A stretch of DNA of 30,049 nt from the NCBI GenBank assembly GCA_902785445.1, contig CACZYN010000028.1, positions 1 through 30,049 on the forward strand, given 5' to 3'. Positions 16,397 to 23,569 of this stretch are shown one piece after another. The DNA is from an uncultured Anaerovibrio sp. GTDB taxonomy: Bacteria > Bacillota > Negativicutes > Selenomonadales > Selenomonadaceae. Under the pieces are notes generated by a model that was not told where the DNA came from, searched no databases, and saw nothing but the letters and a program-made list of their open reading frames with translations. The position numbers were made by a program, and so were the translations under genes. How positions within the stretch are numbered: the first letter of the stretch is position 1; each line of letters opens with the position of its first letter.

Positions 16397-17580
16397 ATGA
16401 AAATACCATTTTCACCACCGGATATTACTGAAGAAGAGATTAAGGAAGTCGGGGAGGCTATGCGCAGTGGGTGGATTACCACTGGCCCTCGGACTAAAGA
16501 GCTGGAAAAACAGCTTTCGGAATATATGGGGACAAATAAGACTGTCTGCCTGAACTCTGCTACCGCAGCTCTTGAGATGACCATGCATGTACTGGGTATC
16601 GGGGCTGGAGACGAGGTTATTACTTCAGCGCCAGTGCAGCAGTGCATACCGGGGCCAAGGTGGTACTGGTGGATACGGCACCGGGCTCCTACGAGATGGA
16701 CTACGACAAGCTGGCAGCTGCCATTACCGATAAGACCAAGGCTATTGTGCCAGTTGATTTGGGCGGCGTTGTTTGCGATTATGATAAGATATTTACCGTT
16801 GTAGAGGCTAAGAAAGATCTCTTTAAGCCGGCTAATGCCATTCAGAAGGCTATGGGACGGTTAGCAGTAGTGGCTGACTGCGCACATGCCTTAGGTGCAC
16901 AATGGAAGGGCAAAATGGCTGGTAACATTGCGGATTTCAGCTCCTTCTCCTTTCACGCAGTTAAGAACTTTACTACTGCCGAGGGCGGTTGTGCTACCTG
17001 GAAGCCGATTCCTGGCATTGATGACGAGGAGATTTACAAGACCTATCAGCTGTTGTCTCTCCATGGGCAGAATAAGGATGCTTTGGCCAAGACCAAGTTG
17101 GGGGCCTGGGAGTATGATATCAAGGGTTGTTACTACAAGTGCAATATGACGGATATTATGGCGGCTATGGGCTTGGTACAGTTAAAGCGCTATCCGGGAC
17201 TTTTAAAGCGTCGTCAGGAAATAATTGAAAAATACAATGCTGGTCTTAAAGATGCTGGTGTGGAAGTTCTGTGCCATTATGGGGAAGATTTCCAGAGCAG
17301 TGGCCATCTGTATTTGGTTAGATTACTGGGCCATGATGCAGAGTATCGCAATGCCTTTATTGAGAAGATGGCAGAAAAGGGTGTGGCCACCAATGTTCAC
17401 TACAAGCCGTTGCCAATGCATACGGCATACAAGAATATGGGCTTTGATATTGCTGATTATCCTAATGCGTATAATCAGTTTGCCAATGAAATAACCTTAC
17501 CGTTGCACACCCGCCTCACCGATGAGGATGTAGATTTTGTAATTGACTGCTTCCTGAAGACTCAGAAAGATTTATTGTGA
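16397..17580 (+). pseudogene. DegT/DnrJ/EryC1-type sugar aminotransferase, disrupted by frameshift
   Basis: PLP aminotransferase for 4-keto (or 3-keto) sugar nucleotides, split into two frames. Frame one from ATG 16397 reads IPFSPPDITEEEIKEV, SGWITTGPRTKELEKQL and NSATAALEMTMHVLGIGAGD, and ends EVITSA. There the family has a YTYTAS-like segment. Here the sequence jumps from TCA-GC straight to GCC-AGT-GCA in another frame, consistent with loss of about 13 bases near 16629. Frame two continues ASAAVHTGAKVVLVD, with VPVDLGGV, VADCAHALGAQ, the PLP lysine in SFSFHAVKNFTTAEGG and the normal C-terminus to 17580. The start of frame two (GTG 16642) lacks a ribosome-binding site and would miss the N-terminal cofactor region. 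The rest is well preserved, so the lesion looks recent. Confidence 0.85.
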
Positions 17581-17589
17581 GTAAGTATT

Positions 17590-17670
17590 TTGGACCTCAT
17601 CCGTCAGCCTCTAAAAGACACCGACGGAGCTTTGCTCCTAGTCCTTTAGGGCTTCCCCAGAGGGGAAGGC
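17590..17670 (+). repeat. Intergenic repeat element with terminal hairpin (dispersed repeat type)
   Basis: Noncoding stretch between the aminotransferase and the phosphoglycosyl transferase. It starts TTGGACCTCATCCGT, continues through CCGACGGAGC and a TCCTTTAGGG segment, and ends with a perfect hairpin CTTCCCC-AGA-GGGGAAG (17652-17668). There is no T-run after the hairpin, so it is not an ordinary terminator. The first 15 bases recur exactly at 27442-27456. The overall layout matches a short dispersed intergenic repeat that I recall from Negativicute genomes. It might affect mRNA stability or partial readthrough to the next gene. Confidence 0.6.
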
Positions 17671-17695
17671 AAAAAGAAAGAAAAGGGAAAAGATT

Positions 17696-18289
17696 ATGTT
17701 AAAACGCCTTTTTGATTTAGTGTTTACCATCCCGGGGATAATTATTTTATCCCCGGTGCTTTTGGTGTTGGCCCTGTGGGTACATTTTGATTCCAGTGGC
17801 CCAATTTTCTTTCGCCAGGAACGGGTAGGGCGGCATGGAATCCCTTTTCGTATCTTTAAATTTCGCACTATGGTGGTGGATGCGGAGAAACAGGGGAAGC
17901 AGATTACTGTTGGGGCAGATAAGCGGGTAACTCGTAGCGGTGAGGTGCTGCGCCATTATAAGCTGGATGAGCTGCCCCAGCTCTTTAATGTTGTTCTGGG
18001 GGATATGAGTTTGGTGGGGCCTCGGCCGGAGGTCCCTCGATATATTGCTGAATATACCGAGGAGGAGCGTCAGGAGGTTCTTTCAGTACGTCCGGGAATT
18101 ACGGATAACGCCTCCATAGAATTTCGTTCGGAAAACGAGATCTTAGGCCGGGCGGAAGATCCGGAGCAGGCGTACATTCATGAGGTTTTGCCTATAAAAA
18201 TTAAGTATTATCGGGAATATGTGCAGAATCACTCAGTGTGGGGTGATTTTATGATTATTTTGAAGACCTTTAAGGCAATTGTTGAATAA
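17696..18289 (+). CDS. Initiating phosphoglycosyl transferase (PglC/WcaJ C-terminal type)
   Basis: A 197-residue monotopic membrane enzyme that transfers a sugar phosphate from a UDP-sugar to undecaprenyl phosphate, the first step of repeat-unit assembly. The N-terminal re-entrant helix is MLKRLFDLVFTIPGIIILSPVLL in two parts, with the conserved Ser-Pro at 19-20. FRQERVGRHGIPFRIFKFRTM and the catalytic Asp-Glu pair in YKLDELPQLFNVV (D91, E92) follow, then GDMSLVGPRPE and VRPGITDNASIEFRSENEIL. The length matches the small PglC form without the extra WcaJ membrane domain. A broken sugar aminotransferase lies just upstream; the two often work together on amino-sugar starters such as bacillosamine types, so the starter sugar here may have changed. 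Confidence 0.93.
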   Translation: MLKRLFDLVFTIPGIIILSPVLLVLALWVHFDSSGPIFFRQERVGRHGIPFRIFKFRTMVVDAEKQGKQITVGADKRVTRSGEVLRHYKLDELPQLFNVVLGDMSLVGPRPEVPRYIAEYTEEERQEVLSVRPGITDNASIEFRSENEILGRAEDPEQAYIHEVLPIKIKYYREYVQNHSVWGDFMIILKTFKAIVE

Positions 18290-18317
18290 TTAAAAAGTTC
18301 TAAGGAGAGGGTGCGCG

Positions 18318-19562
18318 GTGGAGCGTTCAGGGTATAAAATTGCGGTGGCTGGTACCGGTTATGTAGGCTTGTCCATGGCGGTGCTGCTGGCTCAGCATAA
18401 TCATGTAATGGCAGTAGATGTTGTGCCAGAGAAGGTACGGCTGATTAACGAGAAGAAATCTCCAATTCGGGATGAATATATTGAAAAGTATTTGGCAGAA
18501 AAGGAATTGGATTTGGTGGCTACCCTGGATGGGGAAGCAGCTTACAGCCAGGCGGATTTCGTTATTATTGCTGCTCCCACCAATTATGACAGCAACAAGA
18601 ATTTTTTTGATTGCAGTGCCGTGGAGGCAGTTATTCAATTGGTTCTCAAGGTTAATCCTCAGGCTATGATGGTAATTAAATCCACGATTCCAGTAGGTTT
18701 TACCACTCATATGCGGGAAAAATATAATACGGCAAATATTATTTTCAGTCCGGAGTTTTTGCGGGAATCCAAGGCTCTGTACGATAATTTATATCCATCA
18801 CGGATAATTGTATCCTGTGATGATGCCAGTCGGGATAAGGCGGAAATTTTTGCAGGATTGCTTAAGCAGGGGGCCATCAAGGAAGATATAGACACTTTGT
18901 TTATGGGCTTTACCGAGGCGGAGGCTGTTAAACTTTTTGCCAATACTTACTTAGCTTTGCGGGTGTCTTATTTTAATGAACTGGATACCTATGCGGAAAG
19001 CAAGGGATTGAACACCCAGCAGATCATTCAGGGAGTATGCCTGGATCCTCGGATTGGTACTCATTATAACAATCCATCCTTTGGTTACGGTGGTTATTGC
19101 CTGCCAAAGGATACCAAGCAGCTGTTGGCCAATTATGCCGATGTACCCCAAAATATGATTGGAGCTATTGTGGAAGCCAACCGCACCCGCAAGGATTTCA
19201 TTGCAGACCAAGTGCTGAAAATGGCCGGTTATTATGACTATTACAGCCGTGGCGATTATAGCAAGGACGAGGAAAAGGAATGTATTATTGGTGTTTACCG
19301 ACTGACCATGAAGAGTAATTCCGATAATTTCCGCCAGTCAGCCATTCAGGGCATCATGAAGCGTATTAAAGCCAAGGGTGCTACTGTGGTGGTATATGAG
19401 CCAACCTTGGAGGATGGTAGTACCTTCTTTGGTAGCAAAGTAATCGGTGATTTGCAGCAATTTAAGTCTATCAGCAAAGTGATTCTGGCCAATCGCTATG
19501 ATGAGGGCCTGGATGATGTGAAGGACAAGGTTTATACCCGGGATATCTTCTGCAGGGATTAA
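18318..19562 (+). CDS. ugd: UDP-glucose 6-dehydrogenase
   Basis: A 414-residue NAD-dependent enzyme oxidising UDP-glucose to UDP-glucuronate. The N-terminal Rossmann loop is AVAGTGYVGLSMAVLLAQHN. FSPEFLRESKALYDNLYPSRI, EAEAVKLFANTYLALRVSYF and the catalytic-cysteine block FGYGGYCLPKDTKQL (Cys 261) are family hallmarks. Starts with GTG 18318, with AGGAG ten bases upstream. Compared with the Klebsiella/E. coli enzyme as I remember it, there is an extra charged, Tyr-rich stretch (GYYDYYSRGDYSKDEEK, after residue ~300) before IIGVYRLTMKSNSDNFR. It would supply glucuronic acid for the polymer. A UDP-ManNAc dehydrogenase (WecC) role next to wecB is less likely, because motifs match the glucose enzyme. 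Confidence 0.92.
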   Translation: MERSGYKIAVAGTGYVGLSMAVLLAQHNHVMAVDVVPEKVRLINEKKSPIRDEYIEKYLAEKELDLVATLDGEAAYSQADFVIIAAPTNYDSNKNFFDCSAVEAVIQLVLKVNPQAMMVIKSTIPVGFTTHMREKYNTANIIFSPEFLRESKALYDNLYPSRIIVSCDDASRDKAEIFAGLLKQGAIKEDIDTLFMGFTEAEAVKLFANTYLALRVSYFNELDTYAESKGLNTQQIIQGVCLDPRIGTHYNNPSFGYGGYCLPKDTKQLLANYADVPQNMIGAIVEANRTRKDFIADQVLKMAGYYDYYSRGDYSKDEEKECIIGVYRLTMKSNSDNFRQSAIQGIMKRIKAKGATVVVYEPTLEDGSTFFGSKVIGDLQQFKSISKVILANRYDEGLDDVKDKVYTRDIFCRD

Positions 19563-19599
19563 TTGTTGTGGGGATTGGGATGACCGTAGAGGTAGAATC

Positions 19600-20691
19600 A
19601 TGAAAATAATTACAGTAATTGGGGCTAGACCGCAGTTTATCAAGGCAGCGGTGGTGTCCAGAGCTATTGAAAAGCATAATGAATCGGTAGGAATGACTGA
19701 GATTGATGAAGTAATTGTTCACACGGGGCAGCATTATGATGCCAATATGTCTGAAGTGTTTTTTGAAGAAATGAGTATTCCTCAGCCTAAGTATAATCTA
19801 CACTTAGGTGGCGGTACCCATGGTGCCATGACGGGGCAGATGCTGGAAAAGCTGGAAGAAGTGATGCTTTCCGAAAAGCCGGATGTGGTGCTGGTATACG
19901 GTGATACGGATTCCACTTTGGCAGGATCTGTGGCGGCGGCTAAGCTCCATATTCCAGTGGCTCACGTGGAGGCAGGACTTCGTTCTTTCAACATGAATAT
20001 GCCGGAGGAAATCAATCGTGCGTTGACCGACCGAGTGTCTAAGTGGCTGTTTTGCCCAACGGAAACGGCTATGGATAATTTGCGGGCCGAAGGGTATGAA
20101 AAATTAGGGGCCAACATGCTTTGTATCGGCGATGTAATGTATGATGCCGCCATGTTTTATCGAGCTCAGGGTAAGGCCAGTGCTGCGATCAAAGAGCTGG
20201 CCAAGGATGACTACTATTTGGCTACGGTTCATCGGGCAGAGAACACGGATGATCCAGCTAGGATTAAAGGAATTTTTGCGGCGTTGGAGACTATCGCCCA
20301 AAAGAAGAAGGTAGTGTTGCCATTGCATCCGCGGACCAGAAAGGTATTGGAAAAGTTAGGGATGAAGCTCCAACACATTACTTGCATTGATCCGGTGGGT
20401 TATTTTGATATGCTCCATTTGCAGGGAAACTGTTTGGCCGTGTTTACAGATAGTGGCGGAGTGCAGAAGGAAGCCTTCTTTGCGGAAAAACCATGTATCA
20501 CTCTACGGGATGAAACCGAATGGGTGGAGTTGGTGAAGAATGGCTATAACACCTTGGTGGGGGCCGATAAAGAAAAGATTTTGGCGGCTGAAAAGGATCT
20601 GACCAACAAAAAGCTGGATTTCTCAATGAATCTCTATGGCGACGGCCATGCGGGGGATAAAGTGGTTAAGATGATAATGGAAACAAAATAA
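19600..20691 (+). CDS. wecB: UDP-N-acetylglucosamine 2-epimerase, non-hydrolysing
   Basis: A 363-residue cytoplasmic enzyme interconverting UDP-GlcNAc and UDP-ManNAc. The N-terminus IITVIGARPQFIKAAVVSRA, then VHTGQHYDANMSEVFFEEM, VLVYGDTDSTLAGSVAAAKL, VAHVEAGLRSFNMNMPEEIN, ATVHRAENTDDPARI, PLHPRTRKVL and TDSGGVQKEAFF are all standard WecB/MnaA blocks. Normal full length. An AGAGG-like site precedes ATG 19600. It is the last gene of the polysaccharide operon; a good terminator begins 13 bases after its stop. The locus therefore holds both a hydrolysing (NeuC-like) and a non-hydrolysing 2-epimerase. ManNAc could enter the repeat unit itself or feed wall glycopolymer synthesis elsewhere. Confidence 0.95.
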   Translation: MKIITVIGARPQFIKAAVVSRAIEKHNESVGMTEIDEVIVHTGQHYDANMSEVFFEEMSIPQPKYNLHLGGGTHGAMTGQMLEKLEEVMLSEKPDVVLVYGDTDSTLAGSVAAAKLHIPVAHVEAGLRSFNMNMPEEINRALTDRVSKWLFCPTETAMDNLRAEGYEKLGANMLCIGDVMYDAAMFYRAQGKASAAIKELAKDDYYLATVHRAENTDDPARIKGIFAALETIAQKKKVVLPLHPRTRKVLEKLGMKLQHITCIDPVGYFDMLHLQGNCLAVFTDSGGVQKEAFFAEKPCITLRDETEWVELVKNGYNTLVGADKEKILAAEKDLTNKKLDFSMNLYGDGHAGDKVVKMIMETK

Positions 20692-20703
20692 AGGTTCATA
20701 CGG

Positions 20704-20725
20704 GCAGCCTTCGGGCTGCTTTTTT
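20704..20725 (+). terminator. Rho-independent terminator after wecB
   Basis: Perfect stem GCAGCC / GGCTGC closed by a TTCG tetraloop and followed by six T. It lies 13 bases downstream of the wecB stop and ends the polysaccharide operon, separating it from the accessory block. Confidence 0.9.
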
Positions 20726-20758
20726 GGTTGCTCTGTGGGGGAGATTTGCATAAAGATA

Positions 20759-20787
20759 TAGACTTTTATGTAAACAGGTGCTATCAT
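20759..20787 (+). promoter_or_regulatory. Candidate promoter for the RhuM/DUF2971 pair
   Basis: TAGACT at 20759-20764, 17 bases, TATCAT at 20782-20787, about 65 bases before the chosen RhuM start and just after the wecB terminator. Boxes have two and one mismatches to consensus. Position and spacing are good, but this rests on sequence alone. Confidence 0.4.
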
Positions 20788-20853
20788 TAAAACAACAAAC
20801 TAATGTTTGATTATAATGAGTTGGAAACTAAATGGTACGGAAAGGAACAGTCT

Positions 20854-21343
20854 ATGTTTTTCTTCTTTTTTGATGACAACATTGAGGATAATATAATAAT
20901 TTATAATACTGACGACGGAAAAGCTAATGTGAAGCTATACGCAAATGATGGCACCGTATGGGCTACACAAAAAGCTATAGCGGAGCTTTTTGATCGTAGT
21001 AGAAGTGTAATCACTAAGCGTATAAATGCTATTTTTTTAGATAATGAACTTGATGAAAAAAAGCAATGTGCAAAAAATGAACATTGCAAATTCAGACAAA
21101 CCGGTAAAAATATACAGCTTCGAGGTAATACTGGCTGTGGGGTTTCGGGTAAAATCTCCACGCGGTACTCAATTTAGGCGTTGGGCAAATACCACATTAA
21201 AAGAGTATTTACAAAAGGGTTTTGTGCTGGATGATGATAGGCTGAAGAATCCTGATGGGCATCCGGATTATTTTGGTGAACTTCTTGCTCGCATCAGAGA
21301 TATCAGAGCCAGCAATAAGTGGGAGATGATTCTTTATGAATAG
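20854..21343 (+). pseudogene. RhuM-family protein, frameshifted and 3'-truncated
   Basis: RhuM/virulence-type protein (also called DUF4062-unrelated Fic-neighbour or antirepressor-like; exact function unknown). Frame one, from ATG 20854 with AGGA seven bases upstream, reads IEDNIIIYNTDDGKANVKLY, DGTVWATQKAIAELFDRSRS and ITKRINAIFLDNELDE. At a run of seven A (21056-21062) the frame goes wrong. The correct continuation lies one base over: KSNVQKMNIANSDKPVKIYS, FEVILAVGFRVKSPRGTQFR, ANTTLKEYLQKGFVLDDDRL, ending ELLARIRDIRASNKWEMILYE. Intact RhuM proteins are about 330 residues and continue after RDIRAS; here that part is replaced by a short unrelated tail. So there are two lesions: a homopolymer frameshift and a C-terminal deletion. 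The remnant frame overlaps the DUF2971 start by eight bases. Confidence 0.8.
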
Positions 21344-22316
21344 TGTTGAACGAGAAGAATTTTGGAAAGTTCTCTGCAATATTCAGGATGACAAAACTGA
21401 GTACATCCAGAAGCTTACTGCCACTATAAGACATCCACAATATTTGTGTAGATTTCGTCCTGTGAACGAGGGTTCGTTGCAACAATTACAGGAGAATAAA
21501 TTATATTTTTCTTCTGCTGATCACTATGATGATCCATTCGATACATTTATTCATGTTGATTTTGCTCGCATAAAAGCCTTGTATACAATTACTAGTGACA
21601 ATTTAAAAGCAAACAATCCAGAGCTTAATAGTATATTTAAAAAGTTCGAGCCAATTGTTGGCATAAGTGCTGAGCAATTCATTAATAATTTGAAAGCGGA
21701 GGATTTTGATTTATCAAGTTTTTCTGAACGTATACAGCATGTACGAACGACGATACAAAAAATGTTGTTTTCCATATGCTTTTGTGAAGATGAACTGAAC
21801 GAGACACTATGGTTAAAATATGCAAATAATTATCGAGGATTTGCGTTGGTCTACAATATTTGGGACAAAAATACTTTGTTGTGTGGTGCTGAGGATATGT
21901 GTAAAGGTTGTAAATCGATGTTAGCAAGTCCATACATATATCCAGTTTATTATAGTGAGAAACCCTATGATGCAACGCAGTTCGCTTTGGCTTGCTTACT
22001 GAAGGAAAAGCACTTGCCATCGCAGTTTTTAGAGGTAATGCGTTATGCTTCGATGTGGCAGGTTGAGCGTATTTCACTCATAAAAAAGAAGTGTCATGAA
22101 TATGATCAAGAGTGGCGTATGATTCGTCCGGCGATGATGTCAGAGCGGACATATATAAAAATGAAGCCGCACAAAATTATATTGGGCCTAAGGATGCCTG
22201 AGTATGAAAGAATGTTGGCTATATCAGCGGCAAAGATTGCTGGTATAAGTACGGTTGAAGAACTTTATATTAATGATTTAGATCAATTGGCAAGTCGTGT
22301 GTTGGCACAAGCATAG
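21336..22316 (+). CDS. DUF2971-family protein
   Basis: A 326-residue protein without signal peptide or membrane segments. LCRFRPVNEGSLQQLQENKLYFSSADHYDDPFDTF (in two parts around residues 37-72) matches the DUF2971 opening: a Tyr/Phe-Arg motif, then a short strand, then N/D-DPFD. Later FSICFCEDELNETLWLKYAN and GFALVYNI, and YDQEWRMIRP near the C-terminus, are the other conserved stretches of that family. Biochemical function is unknown; such genes are frequent in phage and defence-island settings. GGAG lies ten bases before the ATG, and the start overlaps the end of the RhuM remnant. DUF2971 may be expressed from the same transcript. It appears intact, unlike most of its neighbours. Confidence 0.8.
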   Translation: MNSVEREEFWKVLCNIQDDKTEYIQKLTATIRHPQYLCRFRPVNEGSLQQLQENKLYFSSADHYDDPFDTFIHVDFARIKALYTITSDNLKANNPELNSIFKKFEPIVGISAEQFINNLKAEDFDLSSFSERIQHVRTTIQKMLFSICFCEDELNETLWLKYANNYRGFALVYNIWDKNTLLCGAEDMCKGCKSMLASPYIYPVYYSEKPYDATQFALACLLKEKHLPSQFLEVMRYASMWQVERISLIKKKCHEYDQEWRMIRPAMMSERTYIKMKPHKIILGLRMPEYERMLAISAAKIAGISTVEELYINDLDQLASRVLAQA

Positions 22317-22403
22317 ACATGCGTGTTTTACGCTTTGTATGATATTATTTTATCTATTTTGCAGTATATGTGGACGAAAGTAAAAAAAGAGTTTTCAATA
22401 ATT

Positions 22404-22412
22404 TGGTATAAT
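22404..22412 (+). promoter_or_regulatory. Extended -10 promoter candidate before the methyltransferase stub
   Basis: TGGTATAAT: a perfect TATAAT at 22407-22412 with the TG extension one base upstream. No good -35 box is present, as is usual for extended -10 promoters. It lies in the 181-base gap after the DUF2971 gene, about 86 bases before the methyltransferase stub start; I see nothing else in this gap apart from very AT-rich sequence. Confidence 0.5.
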
Positions 22413-22497
22413 AGAATAGAAAAAGTAAACGAAATTATAACTATGGGCAAAGTTAGATTTTTTTAAAAAATTTTGAAAGGCACGAAAATAATATAAT

Positions 22498-22590
22498 ATG
22501 TTTAAAATAAGAAATGTTAATAAAAGATTGAAAGGGCTCACTTATGTAGACCTGTTTTGTGGAATTGGTGGGTTTCATTTGAAGAAATAA
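22498..22590 (+). pseudogene. C5 cytosine methyltransferase 5' stub
   Basis: A 30-codon frame from ATG 22498 that reads LKGLTYVDLFCGIGGFH at residues 11-27, which is the start of a DNA (cytosine-5) methyltransferase with motif I (DLFCGIGGF, the SAM-binding loop) in its usual place. After GGFH the family sequence stops abruptly and three codons later there is a stop. Everything else (motif IV Pro-Cys, target recognition domain, motifs VI-X) is absent from the window. The join to the following TIR-domain gene is at about 22578. The stub is therefore the left end of a deletion or recombination that removed the rest of the methyltransferase and probably its partner genes. It cannot be active. Confidence 0.85.
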
Positions 22591-23360
22591 AGGAACGTTT
22601 TCGTAAAGGTGCAATTAAATCTAAGAATATTATTGAAAAATTGTCTAAAGGTGAGCAAGAGGCTTTAGAAAATGATTATGTTCAATTTTCCAGAGCTTCC
22701 AATCTTTCTAATGCAACCAAAAATATTTTTATCAGTCACAAGTCGGATTGTAAAGAGTTCGGTAATCTATTGATTGATGTTTTTGAAGAGGTGTATCCTT
22801 CTATTAAGAATAGTATTATTTTTAGTTCCAACAGTGATTATGGCGTGCCGCAAGGACAAGATATTCATGAATATCTAAAAACGTGTTTCAGGGGAGATAT
22901 GCATGTTATTTTTTTATTTAGTAAATCATTTTATGATTCCAATGTTTGTTTAGCAGAAGCAGGAGCAGCTTGGGGAACTAATAAACAATATACAAATTTT
23001 GTTATTGATATTGATTTTGGGGATATAATAAGTGAGCCTATTAATCGTAATCAAAAAGGTGCGGTATTAATAAACATGAAAGAACAGGATTATAAAGATT
23101 TTGCAAAAGAAGTAATCAGAATACTAAAATCAGTGGGAGTAGAACAAGAATTTAAACTAAATAATGTTATAGAGATAATAAAGCGACAAGTAAATAAGCG
23201 GAAAAAACAATTATTTGCTCCCCGATATATTCCGAAACGAAAATTCCAAATAGTTCCTGAATGTAGTAAATGCCATAATATAATGAATGTACATTATGTG
23301 GGAAAATGGTTGAAATATAGGTGTGCATGTGGAACTGAACTTCCAGCAAATATATTATAA
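22557..23360 (+). CDS. TIR-domain protein with C-terminal zinc ribbon, probably 5'-truncated
   Basis: A 267-codon frame whose only upstream start is TTG 22557, inside the methyltransferase stub in another frame; native sequence seems to begin at FEEIKERFRKGAIKSKN. Residues ~56-190 form a TIR domain: NIFISHKSDCKEFGNLL (first strand and loop), DYGVPQGQDIHEYLKTC, VIFLFSKSFYDSNVCLAEAG. The last contains the probable NADase glutamate (E134, in CLAEAGAAW). A lysine-rich helix follows, then a Cys4 zinc ribbon (C236, C239, C256, C258). Bacterial TIR proteins typically cleave NAD in phage defence. No TIR partner gene is evident nearby. Translation might need reinitiation after the stub, which ends at 22590. 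The domain itself looks intact; whether it is still expressed is unknown. Confidence 0.75.
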   Translation: MWNWWVSFEEIKERFRKGAIKSKNIIEKLSKGEQEALENDYVQFSRASNLSNATKNIFISHKSDCKEFGNLLIDVFEEVYPSIKNSIIFSSNSDYGVPQGQDIHEYLKTCFRGDMHVIFLFSKSFYDSNVCLAEAGAAWGTNKQYTNFVIDIDFGDIISEPINRNQKGAVLINMKEQDYKDFAKEVIRILKSVGVEQEFKLNNVIEIIKRQVNKRKKQLFAPRYIPKRKFQIVPECSKCHNIMNVHYVGKWLKYRCACGTELPANIL

Positions 23361-23499
23361 AGTTGCAGTAGAAAAACAGCTGAGTCGATATTGTGGTATA
23401 TTTTGTAACCGTGATGCAAAAACTGGCGAGAGATCTTAAAGAAAATGATATGAGTCAGTATTGGTTATGTTGTTATGAAATTTTACAAAGAATATATGT

Positions 23500-23528
23500 T
23501 TGATTATAGAATGGGTGTATGATAGAAT
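23500..23528 (+). promoter_or_regulatory. Sigma-70 promoter candidate for the Schlafen-like gene
   Basis: TTGATT at 23500-23505, exactly 17 bases, then TAGAAT at 23523-23528, 42 bases before the start codon. Each box differs from consensus at one or two bases. With the strong AAGGAG site before ATG 23570 this suggests independent expression of the Schlafen-like gene. Confidence 0.55.
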
Positions 23529-23569
23529 AGTTTCAAGTTATTTATTCGTTTTGTGTTACAAGGAGAGTA

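Noticed and set aside
23414..23503. Small 29-residue frame between the TIR and Schlafen-like genes
   Set aside because: It has a start and stop but no ribosome-binding site or recognised similarity; such frames are expected by chance in AT-rich gaps.
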